The notes: generated by a model from the letters alone, not told the origin. A DNA stretch of 64,000 nucleotides from PALSA-693 sp963834725 (GCA_963834725.1 CAWICN010000001.1:496001-560000), one strand, 5' to 3'; shown: positions 35,278 through 44,847, counted from the stretch's first letter. Numbers and translations: made by a program.

Positions 35278-35616
35278 GGCGATACCTCCTCAACGACGGC
35301 GGACTCGACAACTATGGACAGCGGCAAACGCTGCCAAGATAGGCGACCGACGGTGTGGATCATCGGTGCGTCCCGGTCAGGGCCAGCCGAAGCGGGTGGT
35401 GACCGGGGCGGGCCTGCGGGGAGCTTTTCTGTGGCGCGTCCCGCATCAACCGGGCACAATTGGCTGCAGAAAAGCCCGCCGGCCCCGACGATTGGAGGCA
35501 GAAGACGACCGGCTGGAGACAATGCTCGCCGACTTCGGCGACAAGGCACGCGCGACGCCATCGGCGGCGACGGGCTGGACCATCTGGCGAGGTGGGCGTG
35601 CACTGGTCCTGATCCG
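35278..35616. other. Divergent intergenic region
   Basis: 339 bases between the leftward EthD gene and the rightward methyltransferase-like gene. I see no conserved ORF, palindrome or hairpin strong enough to name; it should contain the two promoters. Confidence 0.55.
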
Positions 35617-36267
35617 ATGAAGGCCGGGAGGGGAGCCGGGAAGGTCGTTCGCGGGCACCGCTTCCACGGCGACGCCCGGCGCTTCGGCGCGGTCGCCGAT
35701 CTGGTCTCGAGTCGCTTCCCAGACGCCAGGTACGTGGCCGATGTGGCTGGTGGTCAAGGGCTCTTGACCAGGATGCTGATCAAGCGGCACAACCTTCAAT
35801 GCGAGGTAGTGGATCCCCGCGGCTGGGTTCTCAGAGGCATTCCAAACCGCCCTGACAGCTTCCTGGCCTCCATGGCGCCTTACTACGACCTGATTGTGGG
35901 CCTTCACCCCGACGAGGCCATACGTGAGGTCGTCGATGCGGCCCTCGTGAGACCCGCAATCCTGGTGCCCTGCTGCAACTTCTGGGACCGAACGCGGAAG
36001 TTGGGCCGCGATGCCCTCATCGCTGACATCACGGCGCACCATGTCCGTCAAGGCGGTACGGTCGAGCAGCAGGAGGTGGGTTTCTCGGGTCCGTACAACC
36101 GAGCGCTCGTGCTGACACCGCCGACCCAGGCGCCCGTGCCAGCGACGCTCGCGGACGTACCGGGCGTGGCACCGGCCGGCCCGACCCGGCAGCTGGTCGT
36201 AGCGCCCCTTTGGTTTGTGCTGCAAGGCGCGGCGAAGGGCCTTGATCCGAAACACCTCATCGCTTGA
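35617..36267 (+). CDS. SAM-dependent methyltransferase-like protein (Methyltransf_32 type)
   Basis: 216 residues from ATG 35617 (MKAGRGAGKVVRGHRFHGDARRFG); the frame is open upstream but unlike a protein. VADVAGGQGLLTRMLIKRH is motif I, CEVVDPRGW motif II, YYDLIVGLHPDEAIREVVDAAL the LHPD segment, and AILVPCCNFWDRTRKLGRD the PCC motif found in this group of Rossmann methyltransferases. The target is unknown. It stands alone, divergent from the EthD/SDR pair and convergent with the F420-type oxidoreductase. Confidence 0.72.
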   Translation: MKAGRGAGKVVRGHRFHGDARRFGAVADLVSSRFPDARYVADVAGGQGLLTRMLIKRHNLQCEVVDPRGWVLRGIPNRPDSFLASMAPYYDLIVGLHPDEAIREVVDAALVRPAILVPCCNFWDRTRKLGRDALIADITAHHVRQGGTVEQQEVGFSGPYNRALVLTPPTQAPVPATLADVPGVAPAGPTRQLVVAPLWFVLQGAAKGLDPKHLIA

Positions 36268-36389
36268 GTGCAACCAACTGACCAGGATCTCGGGATCAAG
36301 CGTCGACGCGGCGCCCGCCGAGGACGGGACATCTCCAGATCGTAGGGCCGACCCCTATCCGGACGAAATGATTTGTGGAGGCAGACGGC

Positions 36390-37307
36390 TCAGGCTACCG
36401 AGCCTGCGACGTCAGTCATAAACGATTCGATGGCCTGGCGGCGGGCGGAGAAGCCACCGGGCGCCACGGGATCGAGGAGGATGTGATCGACGCCTATGGC
36501 CTCCCAGGCGCCGATCGTGTCGAGCATGTGCTCTCTAGAACCGGCGATCGACTTGGTTGCAGGCATCGAGGAGGCGGGATCGAGATAGAGGCGCACCGAC
36601 AGCCGCAAAGACGATGGGTCGCGGCCTGCCTCGATGGTCAATTCGCGGATCCGCGTCCATGCCGCTTGGACCTCGGCGATGGACTGAAACGCGGCGTGAA
36701 AGCCATCCGCGAAGCGAGCAGCACGCCGAAACGCCGGCTCGGTGTCACCGCCCACCCAGACGGGTACGCGCCGGTTGATCGGCTTCGGTTCGAAGCCGAT
36801 CTGCGGCACCCGGTAATAGTCTCCCGACCAACTCGGCTGATCGTTGGCGAACAGCTCGCCAAACAACTGGAGCAATTCGTCCGCCCGCTTTCCGCGATGG
36901 TCGAAGGGCATCCCGAGTACCTCGAACTCTTCCCGCATCCATCCAATGCCCACACCGAGGATGACCCGGCCCTCCGAAATGCTGTCCAGTGAAGAGATCG
37001 CCTTCGCGGTCAGTACAGGTGGCCGGTAGCCGAGGATGAGCACCGTCGTGCCGAGACGGATGCGCTCGGTGCATCCGGCCACGAAAAAAAGCGTCCCGAT
37101 CGGGTCGAGCCACGGCATGTCGGGCGACGGCGCGAACGAGCCCTCGTCGCTATACGGGTATTTCGACCGGATATCACCGGGCCAGGCGATGTGGTCGCTA
37201 ACCCATGCCGAGTGGTAACCGAGGCTCTCGGCGTGCTGGGCAAAGTCGATGAGGTTGCGCCGCGTGGCCTGCCTGCCCAGATGCGGGAGGTGCACACCCC
37301 AATCCAT
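36390..37307 (-). CDS. LLM-class F420-dependent oxidoreductase
   Basis: About 305 residues from ATG 37307 (MDWGVHLPHLGRQATRRNL). Luciferase-like TIM-barrel features are HAESLGYHSAWVSDHIAWPG, DPIGTLFFVAGCTERIRLGTTVLILGYRPPVLTAKAISSLDSISEGRVILGVGIGWMREEFEVLG and VPVWVGGDTEPAFRRAARFADGFH. These match actinobacterial F420-dependent members rather than FMN monooxygenases, though the cofactor cannot be proven by eye. The substrate is unknown. Confidence 0.85.
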   Translation of the reverse strand: MDWGVHLPHLGRQATRRNLIDFAQHAESLGYHSAWVSDHIAWPGDIRSKYPYSDEGSFAPSPDMPWLDPIGTLFFVAGCTERIRLGTTVLILGYRPPVLTAKAISSLDSISEGRVILGVGIGWMREEFEVLGMPFDHRGKRADELLQLFGELFANDQPSWSGDYYRVPQIGFEPKPINRRVPVWVGGDTEPAFRRAARFADGFHAAFQSIAEVQAAWTRIRELTIEAGRDPSSLRLSVRLYLDPASSMPATKSIAGSREHMLDTIGAWEAIGVDHILLDPVAPGGFSARRQAIESFMTDVAGSVA

Positions 37308-37342
37308 TGGGACAACCCTAGCCAACCGGTCCGATCACGCCA

Positions 37343-37521
37343 GTGTACGGCCCTCGCCGACCGACGGGGCCGACCCTCCCGCCGACCGACGGGGTCGACC
37401 CTGGCGCCCGGGCCGGTCTCCCTTGGCGCCCGGGGCCGGCGGTTGGCGGCGGGGCCACGACTGGCGACGGGGCCGACCCTCTCGCCGGGGCCGGCGGTTG
37501 GCGACGGGGCCACGACTGTCC
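37343..37521. repeat. G+C-rich direct repeats between two genes
   Basis: A 32-base segment beginning GGGGCCGGCGGTTGGCG occurs at 37432-37463 and again, with one difference, at 37489-37520 (period 57). It is preceded by shorter copies of GACGGGGYCGACCCT at about 37363-37396. The block fills the space between the LLM oxidoreductase start and the beta-propeller stop. Confidence 0.8.
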
Positions 37522-37543
37522 CTGACGGGCCGCGGCAGTAGCG

Positions 37544-39106
37544 TCAGGCGCGGGAGAGAGTGAGGATGCTGCCATCCCCGTTGGCGCCCACGTAGAAGCC
37601 GCCCCGGTCGTCCGGGCAAACCGAGCAGAACGCGGCCGGCACCAGTCCGGGGCGGGGCTGCCCGATGCGGGCGTCGTGGACGGCGACCGAGCGACTGCCG
37701 TCCGCCAGGTCAATAGCGACGAGCTCGTGCGAGCCCACATCGGCGATGAGGAGCGTGTCCCCGGCGATCGCCAGTCCCTGGGCGTCGGCGAGTCCCTCGA
37801 TCACTGGACGGGCACCATCATCGGCAAGGGCAACGACCGGTCGGCCGTCACCCTGGCTCACGTACAGGTCGCCGGCCGCGCTTCGCGCCACCGCCCCGGG
37901 CCGGTGCAGCCCCGCCGCGATGACCCGGGCCGAGCCGTCCAGGCTGATCCGCTGCACCCGACCACCATCGCGCTCGACGAGGATCGCCCCGGCATCCCCG
38001 TCGGCCATGATCGAGCTGACTCCCTCGAGCCCCGCGACCAGTACCGACGGCGGGCCCGACGCGTGGGGGTAGCGCAGGACCTCGGTGTGGGTCGCCACCA
38101 GCAGGTCCTCGCCGGCGTCGCATACACCGGCGGCCAGGCCGGGCAGGTCGATGAGCAGGATCAGCCGGCGGGTGATCGTGCCGTCCGCCGACAACTCGCC
38201 GATGCTCAGGCCGTCGGCGATGAGGAGCCGCCCGTCCCGAGCCATGGTCAGCCCATGGGGGCCGAGAAGCCCCGGCGGGGACAGGACCCGGTGCTGCCCC
38301 GCCGTCTCCTCCGCAACCCGCCCGTCCACATAGTGGGAGACGAAGATCCGGTCGCCCGGCCCGACCGAGACGTTGTCGATGCCTCGCGGCACCTCGGCGA
38401 GCGTCTCCCGTCGTCCGCTCCCGAGGTCGATGGCGGTGATCTGTCCGGTGCCGGACTCGGAGGTGACGATCCGCCCGCGCGAATCGAACTTGACCGCCGT
38501 CGGCACGCTGAGGTCGTCAACGGCCAGCTCGCCCTTGCCAGCCGTAAGGTCGTAGGCCCAGATCTCGTTGGCGAACACCTGAGGGAAGTACAGGCGACCG
38601 TCCGGTCCCATCGCCAGCGCGTTGGGCCCGTCCAGGTCCTCCATGAGAAAGCGCGGGTCAGTCGCCCCGGATGGGTCGAGCTCCATGAGCCGCCCCCCTG
38701 GCCGGAACTCGTCGACGAACAGCCGCCGGCCGGCGTGGTCGACAGTGATGCCGTTGGCCGCCGGCAGGTCGTCGCGCAGGACCCGGTAACGGCCGTCGGA
38801 GTGGCGGGCCGAGACCCGGCCGATGAGTGGCTCGGTGGCGAAGAAGGTGCCGTCGGCGGCGAAGATCCCGTCGTCGGGGCCGACGATCCCCGCGCCGAGC
38901 GGGGAGAACACCTCGTGTACGCCGCTCTCCACGTCGATTGCCGTGACCTGCGAGGCGAACACCTGGGTGACGTACAGTCGCCCGTCGGGGCCGATCGTCA
39001 TACCGTTGCTGCCGCCCAGTCGGCTCGAGGCGGTGACCGGCTCAAATCGCCATCCGGGAGCCACGGTGGTCGGGGTCTGGTCATACATCTGCCAGCGTTC
39101 GTTCAT
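37544..39106 (-). CDS. SMP-30/NHL-type beta-propeller protein
   Basis: 520 residues made of repeating DGRLYVTQVFASQVTAID, DGTFFATEPLIGRVSA, RRLFVDEFRPGGRLMELD, DRIFVSHYVDGRVAEE and DTLLIADVGSHELVAIDLADG units, enough for two six-bladed propellers or one large one. This is the SMP-30/gluconolactonase-like and NHL pattern. There is no signal peptide at MNERWQMYDQTPTTV, so it is probably cytoplasmic. SMP-30 enzymes are calcium-dependent lactonases, but the catalytic residues cannot be located with confidence. Confidence 0.78.
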   Translation of the reverse strand: MNERWQMYDQTPTTVAPGWRFEPVTASSRLGGSNGMTIGPDGRLYVTQVFASQVTAIDVESGVHEVFSPLGAGIVGPDDGIFAADGTFFATEPLIGRVSARHSDGRYRVLRDDLPAANGITVDHAGRRLFVDEFRPGGRLMELDPSGATDPRFLMEDLDGPNALAMGPDGRLYFPQVFANEIWAYDLTAGKGELAVDDLSVPTAVKFDSRGRIVTSESGTGQITAIDLGSGRRETLAEVPRGIDNVSVGPGDRIFVSHYVDGRVAEETAGQHRVLSPPGLLGPHGLTMARDGRLLIADGLSIGELSADGTITRRLILLIDLPGLAAGVCDAGEDLLVATHTEVLRYPHASGPPSVLVAGLEGVSSIMADGDAGAILVERDGGRVQRISLDGSARVIAAGLHRPGAVARSAAGDLYVSQGDGRPVVALADDGARPVIEGLADAQGLAIAGDTLLIADVGSHELVAIDLADGSRSVAVHDARIGQPRPGLVPAAFCSVCPDDRGGFYVGANGDGSILTLSRA

Positions 39107-39183
39107 CGGCCGCGACCCTAGCGAGTGAATCGGGTTTTTGTCATGAAACCGCTTAGTTCGCGGTGTTCATTACGGAGCTTCGG

Positions 39184-39470
39184 TCACGCTCCCTGTCGTC
39201 TTCTAGGCACACCGCTCGAGGCAGCCAGAACTGATGGCAGGCTCTGGACGGTCTTCCGATGGCGCCCCCTTCGCGCCGAGACCAGTTCGCAGGTCTCGAG
39301 ACCGGAGCAATGGCATTGCAGCGCCGAGACCAGGAGCTCGCGGGTAGCGCTGACGCGCGCCAGGTGAGCATCGATCTCGGCGAGTTTCCGCTCGGCCATC
39401 GCTCGCCAGCCCCGTTGATTGGTGTCGGAGCCCAGTACCTGCCCCACCTCGGCGATCGTAAACTGATCCT
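39184..39470 (-). pseudogene. Truncated MerR-family regulator remnant
   Basis: The frame reads FTIAEVGQVLGSDTNQRGWRAMAERKLAEIDAHLARVSATRELLVSALQCHCSGLETCELVSARRG. This is the linker, dimerisation helix and Cys-rich metal-binding tail (C-x-C...C) of a MerR-type activator. The N-terminal winged HTH is missing: upstream of 39470 the frame shows no MerR DNA-binding helices, and a different gene starts at 39571 on the other strand. I read it as a decayed gene. Confidence 0.55.
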
Positions 39471-39570
39471 TGACCTCGTGAGGGGATAACCCCGGGAACC
39501 GACCTGTCGGCGCGCCAGGACTTTCTGGTAGGAATAGGACACGACATTCGGAAGCCGCCTGCTCGCTTCA

Positions 39571-41178
39571 TTGGCCCGGCTGCCGCCGGCGCGAGACCGC
39601 CACGTCGTGGTGGAACGCGACCTACCCGCCAAAATGGCCGACGGCGTCATCCTCCTGGCCGACCGCTGGGCGCCCGCCTCCGCCACCAGCTCTTCGCCGC
39701 TACCGCTTGTACTCCTCCGATCGCCATACGGGCGCCGGGCACTGGGCGTGCTCGGCCGTCTGTTTGCCGAGCGCGGGTACCAGGTCGTCATCCAGAGCTG
39801 CCGGGGCACGTTCGGGTCGGGCGGGGACTGGGTACCGTTCCGCCACGAGCAGGCTGACGGGCGGGCCACCCTGGCCTGGCTGGCCGAGCAGCCGTGGTTC
39901 GGGGGATCCATCTACACGTTCGGCCCCAGCTACCTGGGCCTGGTGCAGTGGGCCGTGTGCGGCGACCCCCCGCCCTCGCTCAAGGCCATCGCCCCGGCGG
40001 TGACTGCTACCTTTTTCCGCGACGCCGCCATCTATCCCGGTAATACCCTGGCGCTGGAGACCATGCTGAGCTGGGTATTCCAGGTCGAATACCAGGAGCT
40101 TCCTCTGGGCCAGCGGCTACGCCCGATGCGAGCCCAGCGCAAGACCGTGGCCCGGGGCGCCGCCACCCTGCCCCTGAGCGACGCTGACCGCCGCATTGTC
40201 GGCCGCACGGTGGACTTCTATCAGGCCTGGCTGGCCCACGAGCAGCCCGGGGATCCCTGGTGGGATGCGGTCGACTTTCGGGCCGGACGAATGCAGGCGC
40301 CACCGGCGAGCTTCTTGGGCGGCTGGTACGACATCTTCCTGCCCGCTCAGATCGACGACTTCCTGGCCATGCGGGCCAACGGGCGCGAGGCCCGCATGAC
40401 TATCGGACCCTGGACCCACGCCAGCCCGGGCGGCATGGGAACCAGCATTCGGGAAGCGCTTTCCTGGTTCGATAGCCACAGCGGAAAAGGCCCAATCGCG
40501 AGTCCCGGGGTGCGGCTGTTCGTGATGGGTAGCCGGCGATGGGTGGAGGTGCCGGACTGGCCGCCTCCCGGTGATGTTCAGCGCTGGCATCTCCAGCCCG
40601 CAGGAGTACTGTCCACCGCTTCGCCTGTCGAATCCGCGCCAGACCGCTTCCGGTTCGATCCCTCCGATCCGACGCCGGGTATCGGAGGTCCGTCGCTGGA
40701 CTTCCGCAACGCCGGTCGCAAGAATCAGGCCCGCCGCGAGCACAGGAGCGACGTCCTCACCTACACCAGCGCGCCAATGGAACGGGACCTGACGGTGGCC
40801 GGGCCGCTGACGGTCGATTTGTGGTTCCGGTCCTCACTGGAGCACACCGATGTGTCGGTCCGCCTATGCGTGGTCTCGGCCAAAGGCCGTTCGGACAACC
40901 TCAGCGACGGTTACCTGCGCTTGCGTCCAGAGGAGGTGACGGCCACGGCGGACGGGACGCGGCATGTTCGCATCGACATGTGGCCGACCGCCGTCACCTT
41001 CCGAGCGGGCGAGCAAGTCAGGCTGCAGGTAGCGAGCGGCGCCCACCCCGTGTTTGCCCGCAACCTGGGCACTGGCGAGCCGATCGGTCAGGGGCGGGCG
41101 ACAAAGCGCGCCGACCAGGAGGTGTTTCACGACCCCGAACATCCTTCCGCCATCGAACTTCCGGTCAGCCCTATCTGA
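39571..41178 (+). CDS. CocE/NonD-family alpha/beta hydrolase (S15 X-Pro dipeptidyl-peptidase fold)
   Basis: 535 residues from TTG 39571. The catalytic domain has MADGVILLADRWAP, QVVIQSCRGTFGSGG, and the nucleophile TFGPSYLGLVQWA; Asp and His of the triad are probably in GGWYDIFLPAQIDDF and IGPWTHASPGG. The C-terminal jelly-roll domain (TSAPMERDLTVAGPLTVDLWFRSSLEHTDVSVRL, RLQVASGAHPVFARNLGTGE) is typical of CocE esterases. It cleaves an acyl ester or amide; the substrate is unknown. A palindromic repeat begins on its stop codon. Confidence 0.87.
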   Translation: MARLPPARDRHVVVERDLPAKMADGVILLADRWAPASATSSSPLPLVLLRSPYGRRALGVLGRLFAERGYQVVIQSCRGTFGSGGDWVPFRHEQADGRATLAWLAEQPWFGGSIYTFGPSYLGLVQWAVCGDPPPSLKAIAPAVTATFFRDAAIYPGNTLALETMLSWVFQVEYQELPLGQRLRPMRAQRKTVARGAATLPLSDADRRIVGRTVDFYQAWLAHEQPGDPWWDAVDFRAGRMQAPPASFLGGWYDIFLPAQIDDFLAMRANGREARMTIGPWTHASPGGMGTSIREALSWFDSHSGKGPIASPGVRLFVMGSRRWVEVPDWPPPGDVQRWHLQPAGVLSTASPVESAPDRFRFDPSDPTPGIGGPSLDFRNAGRKNQARREHRSDVLTYTSAPMERDLTVAGPLTVDLWFRSSLEHTDVSVRLCVVSAKGRSDNLSDGYLRLRPEEVTATADGTRHVRIDMWPTAVTFRAGEQVRLQVASGAHPVFARNLGTGEPIGQGRATKRADQEVFHDPEHPSAIELPVSPI

Positions 41179-41212
41179 GCGGTTCCGATACGTAGTTGAG
41201 ATCTGAAACACT
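41178..41212. repeat. Palindromic intergenic element, copy B (decayed)
   Basis: AGCGGTTCCGATACGTAG then TTGAGATCTGAAACACT match the right end of copies A and C, with the left arm shortened by several bases. It overlaps the stop of the hydrolase gene. Confidence 0.72.
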
Positions 41213-41246
41213 GGTCTCGCCACCATAGCGGGAAGGTACCGTTGGT

Positions 41247-42239
41247 GTGGTGTGTGCGGAGCGGTCATCGGCGGGCGATAAACCCAATGACGGTCCGGCC
41301 GTCACCCGGAAAGGGAGCGTTTCACCCACGAGGTCGCCTTCCATGCTCGGACGGGCGCGGGACGTTTCGCAGCGGGTGAAGTCCAGCGCCACCGAAGCGG
41401 GCGATTGGTTACAGCGCCGAAGGGAGCACGACACTCGGGTCGACTACGCCCTGACCGCGTTTGAACAGGACCGGTCGACAGGGGGCATCGTCCTGGCCGG
41501 CGCGGTAGCGTTCCGGCTTTTCCTGTTCTTCGTCCCCTTTGTCGTCTTTGTCGTCCTGTTGCTCGGAACCGGTAGCGGAACCTCTGCGTCCGATCGCGAC
41601 GTGGCCCGCCAGCTCGGCATCGGCGGCCTGGTGGCCAAAGCGGCGGACGGCACCAACCATCTGTCGGACTGGGAGCGGATCACCTCGCTCGTGCTGCTGG
41701 CCGTCGTCGTGCCGTGGGCCGCCCGGGTGCTTTACCGGGTCCTGCACGTCGTCTTCTCGCTCGAGTGGTCGCTGCCGGTGATTCGGGTCAAGGCGACCAG
41801 GCCTGCCCTTGGATTGATCGGATTCGTCGCGCTCTGGCTGGGGGCCGAGCTCGTTTTGAGCCGACTGCGGGCAATGTCACCAATCGGCGGGCCCCTTGGC
41901 GCCATCTTTTTCTTGCTGTTGCCGACGGTGTACTGGCTGTTTCTGCTGCAGTCCTTGCCACATGACCCGAAGTGTCCATGGGGCCGGCAGATGCCAGGCG
42001 CGCTGCTCATCGCCCTTGGCTTCGAGGCCGTGCACCTGGTGACCGTCTACTGGGTCGCCCACCAGGTGACCAGCAAGTCAAACCTCTACGGCGGTCTCGG
42101 CAGCGCGCTGGCCATCCTGTTGTGGGCGTATCTGATCGGCCGGATCATCGTGCTCGCCGCTGTTCTTAACGCGTCGCTTTGGCAGAGATTCCCGGCGTCG
42201 TCCTCTATCGCCACGCACGCAACGGAAGGTCCGGATTGA
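41247..42239 (+). CDS. YihY/BrkB-family inner-membrane protein
   Basis: 330 residues with a hydrophilic N-terminus and about six membrane helices: GGIVLAGAVAFRLFLFFVPFVVFVVLLLG, ITSLVLLAVVVPWAARVLYRVLHVVF, PALGLIGFVALWLGAEL, FFLLLPTVYWLFLLQSLPH and GGLGSALAILLWAYLIGRIIVLAAVLNASLW. The last is the typical YihY C-terminal helix (usually the A...W.Y....I.L.GAE.N motif). The start is uncertain; ATG 41344 is an alternative to the GTG at 41247. Transporter or lipid-handling roles have been proposed for the family, without certainty. Confidence 0.8.
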   Translation: MVCAERSSAGDKPNDGPAVTRKGSVSPTRSPSMLGRARDVSQRVKSSATEAGDWLQRRREHDTRVDYALTAFEQDRSTGGIVLAGAVAFRLFLFFVPFVVFVVLLLGTGSGTSASDRDVARQLGIGGLVAKAADGTNHLSDWERITSLVLLAVVVPWAARVLYRVLHVVFSLEWSLPVIRVKATRPALGLIGFVALWLGAELVLSRLRAMSPIGGPLGAIFFLLLPTVYWLFLLQSLPHDPKCPWGRQMPGALLIALGFEAVHLVTVYWVAHQVTSKSNLYGGLGSALAILLWAYLIGRIIVLAAVLNASLWQRFPASSSIATHATEGPD

Positions 42240-42252
42240 ACCCTGGTCGAAG

Positions 42253-43419
42253 GTGGTGAAACGGCGTCGGCGCCAGTCGGCCTCGGTTCGGGCTCTGGCG
42301 GTGATAGTGGTCGCCCTGCTGATCCTCGGGGGTCTTGGAATCATCGTGCTCGGGGCCAAGGGCTACTACGCGCTCAGCCCGGGCAGTGCGCCACTCCTGA
42401 CGGCAAGTCCGTTGTGCCAGGCCACGAGCAGCGGCGCCCCCCTGTTCCTTCCGAATGGTAGGCCCTGCGCTCGAATCGCCGTGCCCCCGGCACACGGCCA
42501 TGCCATCAACGGGTCGGTGTACATGGTCAACGTCCTCGTCGGCCCGGCCACGCCCCTCCAGTACCTGTTGGGGAAAGTGGGTCTCCTCCACACCTTCGAC
42601 CAGGATGCCCAGTTGGTGCCGGCCAAGGAGGTGCTCGGCACCACCCCGGCCGGACAACTGGGGTGCCAGGCTGCCCAGCAAATGACGGGCGCGACGTCGT
42701 CCGCGGCCATCGTCGCCTTGCGCCGTCTCGGGTATGGGGCCACGGGAAATGACCTCGGCGCCCAACTGTACGAGGTGGCGCCGGGCTCGCCCGCGGCGAA
42801 TGCCGGCTTGCACTGCAACGACGTGATCGTCGCTTTCAACGCCCAGCCCATCCGTACTTCGACGGACCTGGTGAACGCCATCCGGGCCTCGGCGCCAGGC
42901 GAGACGGTGCGACTCACGATCCAGCGAGCGAGCCTGGATGGAACGTCGCATACCGAGACGTTAACGGCGCGATTGGAGGCCCCGTCTGCCCCGCACGGTC
43001 CGGCCGAGGACAACACGGCGTTCCTCGGCGTCGTCTCAATGACGCGCATCACGTACACCTTTCCTTTCGACATCAACGTCGACGTCGGCGACATCGGCGG
43101 CCCTTCCGCCGGCCTGGCCTTGACGCTCGCCATCCTCGACATCCTCTCGGACGGCGATCTCACCGGTGGGCAGGCGGTAGCCGCCACCGGCACCATCGAA
43201 CTCGACGGGATGGTTGGCGACGTCGGTGGGGTGGCCCAGAAGGCGGTCGCGGTGCGCCGGGCCGGTGCCAGGGTGTTCTTCGTCCCCGCCGACCAGTTCA
43301 AAGACGCCCAGAGCGAAGTGGGCTCGATGAAGATCTACCCGGTGAAGACTCTCCAGCAAGCGCTCAACGATCTCGAAGCCCTCGGCGGCCATGTCCCGCC
43401 GGCGTCCGGGAAACAGTAG
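42253..43419 (+). CDS. Lon-like PDZ-domain membrane serine protease
   Basis: 388 residues. One N-terminal membrane helix (VRALAVIVVALLILGGLGIIVLG), a PDZ domain (LYEVAPGSPAANAGLHCNDVIVAFNAQPIRTSTDLVNAI), and a C-terminal Lon-type proteolytic domain with the catalytic Ser in DIGGPSAGLALTLAI and Lys in VGGVAQKAVAVRRAGA. This is the YlbL/S16-like architecture common in Actinobacteria, anchored in the membrane and facing outside. It lacks an ATPase, so it acts alone. It follows the YihY gene by 13 bases, suggesting co-transcription. Confidence 0.87.
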   Translation: MVKRRRRQSASVRALAVIVVALLILGGLGIIVLGAKGYYALSPGSAPLLTASPLCQATSSGAPLFLPNGRPCARIAVPPAHGHAINGSVYMVNVLVGPATPLQYLLGKVGLLHTFDQDAQLVPAKEVLGTTPAGQLGCQAAQQMTGATSSAAIVALRRLGYGATGNDLGAQLYEVAPGSPAANAGLHCNDVIVAFNAQPIRTSTDLVNAIRASAPGETVRLTIQRASLDGTSHTETLTARLEAPSAPHGPAEDNTAFLGVVSMTRITYTFPFDINVDVGDIGGPSAGLALTLAILDILSDGDLTGGQAVAATGTIELDGMVGDVGGVAQKAVAVRRAGARVFFVPADQFKDAQSEVGSMKIYPVKTLQQALNDLEALGGHVPPASGKQ

Positions 43420-43453
43420 CGATTGGCGCCCACCCTCGAATTCGGACGGACGC

Positions 43454-44821
43454 TCATTTCGTCATGAGCCCGTCGATACAGCCGGCGAGCTGGTCCAGGT
43501 TGCGGACCTCGGCCATGCCTTTGCACACGGCGGCGAGCGTCGACGCCGCAGAATCGCCTTGATCCCAAAGCCGGCGCGGCTCGGGGTTGAGAAACCACAC
43601 CTGTCGGACGCGCTGGGCCATTTCAGCCAGCGTTTCTGCTCCCGCATCGAGATAGTGGGTCCGCGCGTCGCCCGTGATGAGCAGCGTAACCTGACGAGTC
43701 AGCTGCGGCCCATATCGATTCGCGAACCCCTGCATCGCGGCGCCGTAGTTGCTGTGGCGGTGAAGGTTGCCGGCAAAGGCGCGGCTGAGAACAGTGAACA
43801 TGTCCGGCTCGTGGTCGCGGTCCAGGAGGTCTGAGATCTCCTCTACTTCGTCGATGAACACGAAGGTGCGCAGACTTGAGAGCTCTTGATGAAGCGCCGC
43901 GACGAAGACGAATGTGAAGCGGGCGAACTCGGCGACAGAGCCTGAGATGTCGCAAAGTAGCCAAAGCTCGGGTCTGGTGCGCAACCGCCGCCGATAGCGC
44001 GGGTCGAGCGGGACACCACCGCTACCGAGGCTTCCCCGAATTGTTTTGCGGACGTCCACCCGGCCGAGCCGTTGTTGCTGGCGCTGTCGTGCCATCCGCG
44101 AGGCGAGACGGCGTGCGAGCGGACGAACGACCGCCCGCATCGCGGCGAGCTCACGGTTTGACGCGCCGAGGAAGTCGATTTGTTCCATCTGTTCGGCCCC
44201 GACGGTGGCATCCCGTCGCAGCACCCGGATCGCGTCGTGGACGAGGTGGCGGAACACGCTCAGCGTCTGATCGATCTCGTTGCGGCTGACGTGCTCCTCG
44301 AGGGCTCCGCGCCGCTCTCCTTCCGGTCGGGCGACATGACGCACGGCACGCGCCACCGCTGAGAGGTCCAGGGCACGAAGGACCCGTTGCAGGTTGTAGC
44401 GCTCGCTGCCGGCTGACGTCCCGACACCGGCCCATCGTTCCACTGCTCGTCTGGCCAGGTCTGCCAGTTCCTCGTTTCCAATCGCGCCGCTGGCTGCCGC
44501 CTGCACGAGCTGATCGCGTATGGAGCCGTCCGTATCAGCGGACCGGCGATGGTAACGCGAGTCGCTTTCCGGCGGGGCCGAGAACCACATCTCGAATGCC
44601 ATGGCAAAGACGCTCTCGTCGTTGACGCGCTTCACCAGGGTGGCAGAAAGGGCGGCCTTTACCTCGCTCCGGTGTCCGAGATCGACCTGTCCCAGCGCGG
44701 CGACGGCGTCGATGACTGCGCTGATCGAGATGCTCACGCCCATAGCCCGCAGCTGGTCCGCGAAAGCCGTCACGGTTGTAACAATCGCGGCTCCGACGCC
44801 AGCATCCGGCCTCCGTTGCAT
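43454..44821 (-). CDS. vWA-domain CoxE-like protein
   Basis: 455 residues from ATG 44821 (MQRRPDAGVGAAIVTTVTAFADQ), with GAGGGAG just upstream. The C-terminal half is a VWA domain: ELWLLCDISGSVAEFARFTFVFVAAL has the MIDAS DxSxS motif, SNYGAAMQGF the third loop, and LLITGDARTHYLDAGAE the later strand. The N-terminal half (ALGQVDLGHRSEVKAALSATLVKRVNDESVFAMAFEMWFS) is typical of CoxE proteins, which work with MoxR ATPases in metal-site maturation. No MoxR gene is in the window. The open frame continues to 44899, but that part crosses the terminal inverted repeat of the IS element, so the downstream ATG is preferred. Confidence 0.83.
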   Translation of the reverse strand: MQRRPDAGVGAAIVTTVTAFADQLRAMGVSISISAVIDAVAALGQVDLGHRSEVKAALSATLVKRVNDESVFAMAFEMWFSAPPESDSRYHRRSADTDGSIRDQLVQAAASGAIGNEELADLARRAVERWAGVGTSAGSERYNLQRVLRALDLSAVARAVRHVARPEGERRGALEEHVSRNEIDQTLSVFRHLVHDAIRVLRRDATVGAEQMEQIDFLGASNRELAAMRAVVRPLARRLASRMARQRQQQRLGRVDVRKTIRGSLGSGGVPLDPRYRRRLRTRPELWLLCDISGSVAEFARFTFVFVAALHQELSSLRTFVFIDEVEEISDLLDRDHEPDMFTVLSRAFAGNLHRHSNYGAAMQGFANRYGPQLTRQVTLLITGDARTHYLDAGAETLAEMAQRVRQVWFLNPEPRRLWDQGDSAASTLAAVCKGMAEVRNLDQLAGCIDGLMTK

Positions 44822-44847
44822 CTCCCTCGGCCCGGCTCGGTGGCGCG

